Position numbers and translations under genes: made by a program. From Tigriopus japonicus (Eukaryota; Arthropoda; Copepoda; Harpacticoida; Harpacticidae), in NCBI GenBank assembly GCA_010645155.1, contig CM021312.1:6957489-7021488 (forward strand): 64,000 nt of DNA, given 5' to 3'. The stretch's first letter is position 1, and the number at the start of each line of letters is the position of its first letter. The notes beneath the pieces are model-generated. The model ran no database searches, was not told the DNA's origin, and saw only the letters and a program-made list of their open reading frames with translations. This document shows positions 11,106-23,100 of the stretch, one piece after another.

Positions 11106-11599
11106 CTAGGAGCAAAAAATGACCTGATTTTTGTACACCCCTTCTAGTTGAATTTGAACATGCGACCTTTAGGTAGTTACTACGCAAAGAGTGAAACAAT
11201 ATTCAACTCTGCATTAAGTGAACATCATTTTTAGAACTGTTTTGTTCATTTAATGATTAGGTTTTTAAATAGACAATGAAATACAGAAGTAACAAATTAG
11301 TACAACTTTATTGGTCACTTCATGGAGATATTCACTTAATGGGGTACTCGCTCAATGAAGGGTTGATTAAACAATGGTTTGCGATTAATTCCTAGGAGAT
11401 TATTCATTGCACATTTACCTTCAGCGTGGTAACAGGTCTGACATCAAGAAGTCAAGTGATTTTTGAGTAGACCATCTATTGAGCTATATCAAATAGTGCA
11501 GTTAACATACTGCCTCATTCATATTATTTTTAGCAATTCATCCATGATGGCAACGACATTTAATTTTTACTTTTCTTGAAAGAAGGTGTTCTTGTTAGA

Positions 11600-11836
11600 A
11601 GAGAGACCCTCATCGACCTTTCTCGAGGAAACTTATTGGTGCTAATTCACGCATACCGTTCTGATATCGGACCCGACATTATCCATCGGGAAAAATGGAC
11701 TCTCATACCCTCACATCACTGATACACCTACAAAAAGAAAAAAGGGCCAAAATTTCCTTGAGAAAGGTCGGGGAGGAGAATCTAACCTGGGGCCTCTCTC
11801 ACTTTAGGAAACTGCGCTAACCACGACGCCACCTCC
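11600..11836 (-). mobile_element. tRNA-derived SINE
   Basis: Read on the minus strand from about 11836, the head has a pol III A box (TGGCGTCGTGGTTAGCGCAG, 11812-11831) and, about 28 bases further, a B box (GGTTAGATTCTCC, 11774-11786), as in a decayed tRNA. A non-tRNA body of about 170 bp follows. An 18-bp inverted repeat (CGACCTTTCTC[A/G]AGGAAA; 11614-11631 and 11753-11770) lies in the body. No cloverleaf with an intact anticodon arm can be drawn, so it is not a working tRNA. Outer boundaries are approximate. Confidence 0.7.
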
Positions 11837-14151
11837 CCTCCCTTTTAATTCATAAGATCGATGGAATACTTTAGACTTTATTGTCTGAAGAGATTGGAAA
11901 AGTAAAAGTACGGAATCCATACCAGAAAATGAGAGTAATTGAAGAGACAGAAAATGGAAATAAAACATGTCATAAATTTCTTTGTTGCATTCTAGTAAAT
12001 GAGTGAATGAGTTACTTTTCTTGATTAAAATGAAAATCGCAGTGACAAATTTTCGAACAACTTAAGTCTGATGAAAAACAGAACCATTGCATTTAATTTG
12101 TTTCTTTCAAAGATATGAATCTTCAAATGCCTTCCAAAGGTCTAAGAAGCTAACTTCAAAGGGTGAGCATCCTTTTTTCCCACACAATTCACCAAATTTT
12201 AGATTCTTTCCTCCAAGACAACCTTGGTCCTCGAAAGTCAAAGCAAAATATGCTGTTAAATCGTTATAAAGCCCAAGCTTCGTCAAAAGTAAATCTAACG
12301 CAAGTCTCAGAAAACCGATAGTGACGATCCATGCGATCCCAAGTTCTTTGGACTTTTTGCTAGAACGATCCCTTAGCCTAATTCCATGATAGACCAGGGG
12401 CTGTTGTGTAGTTTTACCAAAACTATTGACACAACTTATTGATGTGGTCCATCCGAGCACGACAACTTGAACCGAACCATAATTTACGACTTCCCTCGAA
12501 ACTCTTTTCTTGTCAGTTCAAGTCAAGTCAGGCTATTTCGGTTCGATTGCTCTTTTGGAAGGAGAGGTCGTTTCTCTTTCTCCTCAATCCTGTGTCTCAA
12601 GAACCCAAGAGACATTCTCCTATCCCTATCAAGAACCCATTTGGTCTATTCTATCATTCCTCGTGGGAGAGAGACTTCTAGGGTCCCTTTAAACCCCGCT
12701 GGATTGATACAGAGTGTCTCTCCTCCTTTTTTATTGCGGGCTATGGGATTCTTGAGACACCATTAAAACTGTATTTGGATCTATTAACACATCAGGAGAC
12801 AAACAGGCCCGCCCCAATCGAGCAGGGCCTTTTCGTCCATAATTATCCAGGCCCATGAGGCCGATTAACCAGTCGTCATGCAAGAAATCAAGCCTTGGCC
12901 AAGGCAAGCTGCTCTCCGTGGCATTACATGGTTCCAAGTGACTTGTTTTCTGGAATAATTCAGCCAAGTACACCATTGGCTCCACGTCGAGTACGCTACG
13001 AGCGTATGTATTGAATTGGCATGCACTCTCCGTCTCTCTTCTCTCTTCTCCATTCTTTAGTCTTGCTATTTTGGAACACTCTCGCTGTGAGAAGAGCGAG
13101 ATTCTCGGCCGAAAAAGGGAACATTGAGCGCGTCTGACTAATGTGCCAGGGACACCCAGTGATTGGCTGTTTTTTTGGGAAATGAAAGCAATTAAAAGCA
13201 AACAGAAAAGCTAGAGAAGGCCTATGTTCCGTGAAGGCAGATGGGGTGTTCCACGTTAGTATATTCTCGGTTGATATACGATTTGGCGAAGGCCGATGCG
13301 ACCCTGAGGAACGAAGGAACCAACGTCCTTCATGCCGAGGATTAGCCTCTATCCAAGAGGAAGCACGCAAGGCGTGGACGAGTGAAAGACGACGACGAAG
13401 AAGAAGAAGAGGGGGTTTCGAGGATCTTTCCCTCTCTCTTTGGCCTTTAGTGTTTCTTGTTCCTCGAGGCTGTTGCAATAGTTCGTAGAGCTTGAGCATT
13501 GGTTGTTCTTCCACTATATCGCGCTTGGCTGTCTCGTTGGTGAGTGCGATGAGCGCAAGGAGCGATGAAGGCTCCGCGTTGGTTGTTCCTTCTCTTGACG
13601 AGTCCAAAGCGTCCTCTTCATGCCTAACTAAGGCTGAGCATGTTGGCATAAGGCCATTCCACCCGAACAAGCGAAGTTAAAGAAGGTGGTCTTTTGAATT
13701 CTGTGCCTTTTCGGCTGCAAAACAGCTAGGACCTTGGTTCAAAAGCCTGCTCGAAAAACCACCGGGAGCACACGAAAGGTTCGAATTCTCAATCTATCCG
13801 TGGTGGTGGCGGCGGGTGTTGTGGTGGGTCACTTCGATTTGAGATCACTACTCGGTGTTATGTGGAACTGCTTGGAACTATTGGATTAAAGGTGGAACTT
13901 GGACGGGGCTGATATCCATGACTTTCAAGACGAGATTTGTCGGTGTAAAGCTCAAAGCCACTAAGCTGATTAAGTGCTATCTATCGTCAAGAGGCTTTCG
14001 GTACCTTTTTGTTTCAACGTATTGTTGTTGATGTCTGTAGGCTGTCATTAATCGTGCTGGTGATTCAAGTGGTGATGATGTTGCTTTCTCTTTGATCAAA
14101 GACTTGAAAGTCAAGAGTAACCTTCATTTTTACGTCTGACTGGCTGTGACG

Positions 14152-14172
14152 ATGTCCGGATTAAACCCCAAG
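14152..14172 (+). CDS. mdm1: mdm1 exon 1 (MSGLNPK)
   Basis: A 7-codon first coding exon followed by the strong donor AAG|GTAAGA. It joins in phase 0 to the SEY-motif exon, which puts the motif at residue 10, as in the family. No other in-frame ATG near exon 2 would keep the motif. Confidence 0.7.
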
Positions 14173-17100
14173 GTAAGACAAACTTTTAAAATATTCTTCT
14201 CGATCTTCTTGGAATCCATTCGAGATAGTTTTACGACCCCCCATAATCGATTATGCGATGAAACTTGTTGAAGCATCAAGATTATGAGGGCATTTCTCAA
14301 GTAAGACTTTCGAGGCTCATGGTTTCGGTCACTTTTTGGGTGTCACGGATTATTGCATGAGAGGTCGTAGCTTTTGATACATGGTCCCAATTGGATCCGT
14401 GCTGAGCATACAAATGGTCCACGATGGTTTTCGTTACGAGGAAACCCACAGTGGCGAACACCCCAAGCTCATGCTTGAGCAACTCGGAACCAATGGTTTC
14501 ATTCAGGCAAGTCCCATAATGAAATAACTGTCCCTTTGGCGTTCGCCAAAGAGAACATTCGTTTTGGAACAATTCTCCTGGACGGAATTCCATCTTTGGG
14601 TGAGGTCAACAGCTTGGCCCTTGAAGCTGTTATTCTGCGAGTCGATCCCATCGACTCTGGTTGTTCAGCATAGTCGAATAGTAAGTCGCGGAGCAGTATA
14701 CAATTTTCCCAAGAGTCTCACCGAGGACGACAACCAAACTGCAGTTCTTCAATGGAAATGGATTTCCACGCACCAAGGGCGACTGAAAGAACCAAGGACG
14801 CTTGGGAAGGAAGAGAACCATCGCATGAGAAGCTAACCACTCGGGAGGTGGTTCATAGTCTGGTAAGGGGAGAAGGAAAAGGACGAAAGATTTTTCTTTC
14901 CGTGCGTTCCAATGTGCTTGAAATGATCCCAAAGAAAGGCCGACCTTTCCCGAGAGTCATGCAGCCGATGGGGACCAAACACACCATGTTGAAGTCACAT
15001 TTTGAGCTACTCATATGGATGAGAGTAGTACATGTTGTTAACTTCTTTGTTGCATGGTCTTTATGAGTCTTACTCAAGGCTTTGAATCCGTTGTTCCATT
15101 CCCTCTACAGAGAGACATAAAGTGTCATGATCTTGTCTAGGACTGCAATGGCTAAAGTAATTCCGAGTTGATGGACACCCTCTTGAAGTTGGAGTGGGTG
15201 GTATCGCAAAGAAAGTAGTTTTGTACTCGCACTGAAGACATATATCATTTTCTCATTGTGAATTATGGGCATGAAGAAGTCTCTCCATTGTTTTTGCCCA
15301 ATGGTTAGTTATGTACGTAGAACGTGAAAGTGAGCATGATTTGCTCGATCGGTTTCAAGGTTCATTGACCTGGTTATTTTGCGGGTAAAAACAAACACAC
15401 ACGTGTTTATCCATCAAGTTAAATTTCCAGCAATCGAAGGCAATAAACCCATTTGAGAGCATGTTTTTTTACTCAGTGAATAAACAACTGAAGTTGATCT
15501 TCATTTGTTTTACTTCTCAACTGAGAACTTGGAACAGTCTTTCACTCCCTGATTTGCTTACAGGATTTCACACCTATGACACCATTATTTTATGTTTGCA
15601 TACTAACAAAAATGTCCGACCTTTTTTTAGCTTTCAAGTCCGCTTCAAAGGCCACGAAAAACGGCCTTATTTGAATTCAGGCCTTAGAAGTTCCCATTGT
15701 GAACGAAGCACGACCACGAAGACACCCTTCTAAGCGAAATTTGAAAAGGCAATCTGCAGTTAAAGCTAAAGACACGTGAGTGACACGAGACTGTGAGGAA
15801 TTCAGAACTTACCTTCAGGAGCAAAGTTTCTCGACGTCATTGCTTCCTGGCAGCAAAAGTTGTCTTCAAATTTGGCCTTTCTAACACTTCACGAGGAGCA
15901 AAGCTCAACGTTATTGATTTTCTCTTTGAGTCTTAAACTTTCTCTTGGTATTAAATGTGAGAACACATTGTTTTCAAGAGGTCTTCTGGATTTCTTTTAG
16001 TTCGTTGAAACACGAGGTCGTCGTTCCAAGTGTGGGTTTTAGCGTTTTTTATTACATAACCAGTGTCCGTTTCAGGCCTAATTGAGGATCATAGACTTCA
16101 TTTCTTGGGTCATCCTTAAAAATGAGACAGGTTAGGATACAAAACAATCCATTCCAATCCAAAAGTTTAGCCTTCGACTCCCTTGAGGGACAAATGGAAG
16201 GCACTGTGCCAATTGCACCAATTATTTCATAGATGTCATGATCTCAGCTATGTCCAAGGGCTTGTCTAAACAACTCTATTCCGTGATAATTCGTGATTCT
16301 TAAACTGTAAATGTGAAAAAGCTATATAATAATTCATACTAACGATGGTCTTCAGGGTTCTACACTTGGTCCACCGACCCTGTGATAGTTGATCGAAAAT
16401 TCGTTCTTTGAGAGGATCCTGTTGTTTTTTAGCGTACGTTAGTAAGAAATTGAAATTGTGTCTTTCCGTTTCTTGAAAATGTAGCCATGCCAGAAGTTCT
16501 TTTTCTGACGAAGAGATTGTAATTTGTTTACAATTCGATTCCATCTAGCTTTCGAAATGCCTAAACATTAGATTTCTTGCTTTTAAATCCATGACAAAAA
16601 AAGGTTTTTCTTCCCAGAAATCGCACATCTAAAAAAAACGAGTTCTCTCGACATTTTGTTTGCGTTGAAGATTTCAGACGTGATTTGCATCGAAATCAAA
16701 TTTCTGCTGAAATGCTCCTCTCTATCTTTATATATTTCATCCAGGAAAAAGCGACGCCAAGGCTTTTATTTTCCGACGACGTGAAAAGGATAAAAAAAAA
16801 ATCCATTCGGGGAAAACACCATTTCCCCCAAAAACTCAGCTCGTCCACTTTGATAAGAAATAAATTTCGACCATGCATTGGCACCAAAAACTTTTATCAC
16901 GCCAAGTTGAGCGTCAGTTTGCACTTTCGAATCTGATCGGTGGTCGTATTTGGTGGGGACTTTGATTAACAATTCTCAACCACTTGCAAACTAACGTTGG
17001 TTGCAATGGCGAAACATAACTGAAGCATTTCTGGCCACCACATAGCTGACATGTGGCCAAAATTGCGGCAAACTTTTGACGAGTTCCAATCTAGTGGACC

Positions 17101-20100
17101 AAAGGAGAATGGACCTGATGGGGTGGTTCCATCACTGATCCATCTTGCTCATGGTGAGAGTGTGAAGAAAATGAAAATCGAACGTGTTTCAAGGTCCAAC
17201 AAATCTCGAAGTGGACCACATCTTCCTGGAATTGAATTTTCGGATCGCTCGAAGAGATGGCCAGATGAAAATGGCTCCCCTCATTTGGTTATCGTTTGAT
17301 GGGAATGCATGGTGCTCACGGCCTTAGATTATGCAAATGGCATTATGGTCCATCCTCATTATACCAAAGCATGTGAGTGGAACAATCGTTGGACGAACTT
17401 CCTTGGGAAGACTCTCTCTGCGTCAATGTGGACCAAAAAGACAATACAAAGGGCCCTTTGAGAAGAAGACTGTCCCAAAAGAAGCTTCCTTGTTCGCTTT
17501 CCCAAAGATTGACACACTCTGGTTGGGTGTCTCCAAAAGCAAGCACATTGCGGTCATTTAATCGTGTAATTTGGTTAGGAATGGAAACTTCGGAACTGAA
17601 CTACGCGTGTCTAGCACTGATTACCTCCAGATTAGGTTTGCCAGATCGCTCGAGTGGAACAAACCAAGATCCATTCTCGATCACTCTCAAGAACAAGCCT
17701 TTTCGGTTCCCAACGACTTTCAGAGGGGTGATCCATTTTCAGAAAAATTAAAAGGGTCGCAGAGTAAATGGGAATTCGGTATATTCGAGAAACGAAAATC
17801 AAGTAAAAGGGGAAAGTGGAACAAGTAGACCTAACACTGAAATTACCTTCACCAGAGCTATTCCGAGCTCAAACTCAGGGTTATTCATAGTTGGTTCCAC
17901 ATCAAAGCCTTGGGCCTTTTTTGGCCCAGGTCTCCCAAAGTTGAGTACTTCAAGGTTGTTTGGAGCTCGAACAAGGAGATTGGGATTAACATTTCCATCC
18001 CTTCGGCTCAATGCTTTCGTGTTTGAGTGCATATTTGAAAGACGAGAATGTTGATCTTTCCATAGATTGAGGGGAGTAGAGTCATTTTCTGAAGGAGTGT
18101 CTGGGGACTTGAGCTGTTATCGAGAAATTGCGATCAATAAATGGCGGCTGTTATTCATTCGTCTTTGGCATTCAGTATAAAAGACCGCACCCAAAAAAAC
18201 ATGGCGTTCTCCTCAAACATCCGTGGGTTCGAATATTGTTTGCTCTCTGCTAATTGAAGCTCCCCTATGAACATAGGGGAGCACCCTTTAAAAATTCCCT
18301 CGAGATTGTCATAGTTAAAAGCTTTCATTTTCAATTGAGTCCAGTGGGTTTCCACCATTCAGTGAAGGGACTAAAGAAAAAAGAGAAGGCTGAACTTTCC
18401 GCTCCAAAGGTGTCACTTTCAACGTGAGAGAGTCAGTTATGTAGTACTAGACTGTGAGCCTTTCTAATATGAACTCGTTGAAATTCTGAAAGGACTGTCT
18501 TGCTTTTTTTCTGTATGAGTGTGTGACCACACGTGAAGACTGGACACCAGACTTCTCCCAGAAAAGATCCAGTGGCAACCCCAAGGCTCACAATATGTCG
18601 TTTCTCACCATTTGGAACCACCATTCAAAAGATGGGGCCCATTTTTCAGCTAGACAGACACTGAGTCTACTAGTGTTCACGCTCAATTACTTGTCTGTCC
18701 CATCTGGGGGTACATGTCAACCCACGGATGTCGTGGGTCCATTGTCTGTTGTACCATCAGTAGCTCTTTGTCTCTGGGTGGATTTTACATCCTTTCATCG
18801 TTGCCACTCCCAACTTTTCAGCCTTTTTTGGGCCATGTTCGGGTCACAATTGCTGGCCACCATGAATGAATGCACTTTGCAATTTGATTGCAGAACACTG
18901 CGATGAAAGGGAAGGCGAAGAAGAGTGGAGAAAGGGACTACGAAGAGTCCCGGTAGGACGGACCTGGCTCCTACGTAGTGGCCTTTGCACATGGCCTTTA
19001 GCTTTCATGGGGAGGACTCTCTTCTCTTCGACCGCTCCCTTTCACGTCAGCTGAAAAGACCAAAGACAGCTGACATCGTTGCACAAACTGCCAGTCAGTC
19101 ACTAAGGAAGAAGGCCAACCAGTTTCGAAGGCCAGAGAAGGAGGAAGAAAGAGAGGGAGAGAGGGAGAGAGACGAAAGGGGAGGGGAGAAGGAAGAATCT
19201 GAGGATGGGATCTTCTTCGTGCACTTGGACAGCTGTTTTCTTCAATCCTTGAGAAGAAGGAAGAACTGGAAGCAGACGAGAAGGACTCAAGAAGACGGAC
19301 GAAGGAAGAAGCCCTTCTTGTTGTTATAAGACATGTCAGTGGTGGAACCATCATCCCAGGCCAAGCTCTAAATTTTTCGCAGGCCCAAGCCTAGGCCAAA
19401 CTAGTTCCAATACAAGTCTTCGGCGAGTGCCACTCTTCACTCTGGAAGGTGCCAGTGCCAGCAACAGCAGCAGGCTCACCAATAGCAGGAGCATGGGTAG
19501 GGGTAGTAGTAACCAAGTCTGAATTGGCAAAATCGTGCTCATTCGTTGCCAAAAGCAGAAAACTTGTCGTTCGGAGTTCCTTCCGTCCATCTCATTGGTA
19601 TCTGAGGGTGGTCGGCATAAATTGACGGATTTTATCGAGTGTTTTTTCGAAGTCTCTCCGGGACCTCTAAGCTGGTGAATTACAACAGGAAATTATTCGC
19701 CGATTCGTCGTTGTGTTCCCCATTTGGTCCCCATTACTACATGGTGGCCAATCCCTCTTTCCGAGTCCAATAACGGAGGCTTCACAGACGTTTTGAGGAC
19801 AGAAGTGACAGACATCATTGCAAGGGATTTCGGTTGGTTGTGCTTTTTGTTTTGCCTCATCGATTTGCCATTCCGTGACTAAAAAACGGGAACAAGCTAT
19901 TTGGAACAAAGATGATCTCGCATTTTTGGAACCTTTGCCGTGCTTGTCCAGCGCTGGAAGTAGATAAGGTAACTCTTTTTTCCAGAGGGGTAATTACTGC
20001 CATTAAGGATCATCTTAATGAGTGCTTAGGTGGAATACGGAACGTTCCGGAGTAAATGGAACGCATGCACCTAATTAGGTAGGGAAGTAAGAAAGACTTC

Positions 20101-23100
20101 GTTGGGTGAAATTGGACGTGGATCTGTCGTAGGGTGTCTTCTCAATCTAGGTGTAATTTTATTCTATGCCGTGCATAAACAAACTTGTTTTCCATGATAA
20201 CGTGAGTGATGACATGACAAATATCGCTTTCATCCTCAACCTGTTTGCTCAAGCATGGAAAGCGTTCCACAAGCTCTTCTCAAAAACCCTCTTTCCAGGG
20301 TAAAATGGAAAAAAATGAGCGTTAAGCTAATTCCCAAATGGGTCTAAAATGTCCCCTGAAGGTCGTTAAAGCCAATCACAAGAACAAGAAGTGAAGCTGC
20401 CTACCATAAAAACGAACGAAGCATGGCGTTCCTTCTTCACTCAGCAGAAATCTAATGAACTTTCCGTGCTCGTCTTTCTTTCTAGCTTCATTCTGAATAT
20501 AAAAGCACATATCGATGGCACGAGTTCAAGCCCAATTCCGGCGAAGTGGTCGTGGTTCGAAAGCCCCCTCAACCCAAGCTCGGTAAGTCATATCGAAATA
20601 TTCACCATGCTAATATCTTTGACGTCCGTAGTACATTAGTATAGTGGAAAAAAGCATAAAATTGGATTATGAAGACCCCCTCTCATTCAAGTGAGCACTT
20701 GTCATGGACCCATCTTTCCGGCAGTAGATATGGTTTGGCAGGTGGGTCTTATCCCTCGCCTACCCTACTGGGGCAGATGGAAGAAAAGCCTTTGGCCCGA
20801 TTTACTGGCTCACACTCCCATTTATTCTCGTAGAAGCGAAGCCCAACCCTACCGAGTGAGCTATAAGTGGTGTGCCATTTTTGCATTGCAGACGATTTTC
20901 TCACGTTCTCGCGGAAAAAGAAACACCCGGATCTGGCGTATAGGAGCCATGAGTTCTTCGATGCCTCGTTGGCTCCTCCATTTCCTACCCGAGGACAATT
21001 GGCCTCGACCTCGGATCAAGCGGATGGCCGAGCTCGGGTAAGAGTGGCGCTTTTTTTAAAGATAATAACTATAACAACAACGAGCTTTTGAGGCGTCCAA
21101 TTGGATTGAGCAAGCTAAGGTCGTTTGTCGGTGCGAGAAAGAGGCTTCTGGGTATGAAAAAGGAGTCCTAGGAATTTTATTCTCGAAGCTCAAACTTTCA
21201 CGTTGAAAAGAATAGGGGTGTGCATTCCAAAGCGAATTTTTTTTTTTTCTGGCCGAACTTCGCTATTGAGATAACTTTTGAATTTGGTTCTCTTTACAAT
21301 AACAAAGAACAGTTTATTTCGGTCTACTGTTCATAGAATAAAACAGATATTTTGTGATGGTTTGGCACTTCATACAGAGTAGGAATAACATTGAAAATGA
21401 TTCGCGTTAGGAGGTAAGCACAAAAAAATGTGTATTCTTTCTGATATAAAATAAATTATTTTTATTCAAAGTGTACCTTATTCGCTTAAAATTTATGACA
21501 ATTCACGCTGACCGGTTTTGTTTATGCATTTCCTCGATAACGTAACAATGAGATGAAGAAGGCAAATAGATTTTAAAATTAGCCCACATACTCTTTAGGA
21601 ACCAAACTTGAAAGAAGTAACAATTATCAAAGGCAATAGTTCAATAATATTTTCAAATCAAATGTCAAGATTTTCTTTCTCTTTGAAAAAAATTAATCAA
21701 GAAAGGCGATTTGTGCCAGTCCGAAAGTTCTTCTGTCTCACGAGAAAGTTTGGAAACGATCGGAATTAGCTTTTGTCTTTCGCTAGAGCAAGTATCTCTC
21801 TTCCTTTCTTAAACTTGGACGAGAGCTTAAATCCAGAAGATTCATCTTGTCTCAAGAGGCTTTGTTATGCAAATGAGCATCATTTTGGGCCAATTCTGGA
21901 ATCCCTCCTCAAATAATTTAGGAACCCCTCTGGAGTGCGAAACAAGTGGCACCACTCACTTTTCACGAGGCAGATACGCAACATACTAGAGCAAAGGTCA
22001 ATGTGCATTACTCACTTCAACTTGAAATTCAGGCCTCGTTGCTTTAGAAATCTTCAAGATTTAAGTACGTACTACCCTACTCTTTAGTCCTCTAAAGTTT
22101 GCCCACCCTCACTTGAGATGAAAGTGTAATCTTGGAACAAGGAAAGCCTCGGAGTTGTGGGTCAAATACGATTTGTCCTTGTAAATGAGGAGCCATTTGC
22201 TCGGCCATTTCCTCCATTCCGGGAAAGAATCCGGAGAACAAAGTGCTCCCAAGAATTTAGAGCCCCTTTGTCGAACTTTCGATTAGTTATTGCTCCACCG
22301 GTTTCTTGTTCGTTTTCCTCCAAACTTGGAAAACCAGAAGGGGTCAAAAAACCCAGACAAACTCCCAATTCTTTCTTGGAGGGTGTACGTTGATTTGCAA
22401 GGGCGGAACTTTGAGATTTGTATTAGGATGTCAGAACCAGAGCCTTCATAAAGAATGAGAGACGAGCATTCAGAGTGATGGTCGGAAGTGGCATTTTTTG
22501 CCCCCTTTAATGTCTTCACTCATTTGCTCAGCAGGTGTGCTTTGCCGTCAAAAGCGCTCGTTAATCAGAGTAAGGTGGTCATTACTAAAATCGAGACACA
22601 TTTGAGAGCAAATGAAAAGATGACGTCAATGTTTGAATGGGAATTTTTTATTAAAGTATTTGTGCCTTAATTAGTGTGTGGATATTGTTTCTTGCGTTAT
22701 AAAGAGCTTTAACTTAGACCTTTGTTCTTGGATCCTTGACAGTTTTTGTTCCCTTTTTTGTGGCTTATTTGCCTTCACGATTCTCTTCGCTCACACGAGC
22801 TCTGTTTATAAAAGTACTACAGTATAATGTACTTTAAGTTATATTTGTAATATGTACTACTAAGAGCCCAAGAATTATTAGCAAACAGACTTGGCCTTCC
22901 GAGTTTCAGTTTGCAATTTCAATCTCACAAAACGAAATGATCCCTCGCAATACAGTTTTCAGTCGGCTCCAAAGGGATTCTTGTAACCCTTTCGCTCGAT
23001 TTTGATTAATGATGACCTGCGTGTACTCGCAAATTTTAACCCTTCCCCCTTCGCACAAGTGGTTTCCATTGACAGAAGTTCAGAACAAGACCAGAGCCCA

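Larger units (their letters stand above)
9045..14151. other. intergenic region between the SLC6 and mdm1 genes
   Basis: Head-to-head spacing of about 5.1 kb. It holds a hAT-type MITE (9629-10166) and a SINE (about 11600-11836). From about 12.4 to 14.1 kb the base composition becomes more GC-rich and resembles a promoter/5' UTR region for mdm1. Open frames here (up to 224 codons, minus strand, 12996-13670) show no family resemblance and no sensible domain layout, so I do not call them. Confidence 0.55.

Noticed and set aside
12107..12460. 117-codon open frame, minus strand
   Set aside because: Unrecognised, no splice context, and overlapped by competing frames. Treated as chance.
12996..13670. 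224-codon open frame on the minus strand upstream of mdm1
   Set aside because: No family resemblance and mixed composition. It overlaps other long frames on both strands in a GC-richer promoter-like region.
18985..19354. Open frames on both strands around the purine tract
   Set aside because: They are translations of low-complexity GA/TC sequence.
20691..20880. Possible extra mdm1 exon between exons 2 and 3 (several frames open, one reads like disordered protein)
   Set aside because: No acceptor gives the right phase for the protein-like frame, whereas exon 2 to 20892 joins perfectly.
21225..21250. hAT-like end TAGGGGTGTGCA followed by a T run
   Set aside because: No matching inverted end or 8-bp duplication found within the next kilobases.
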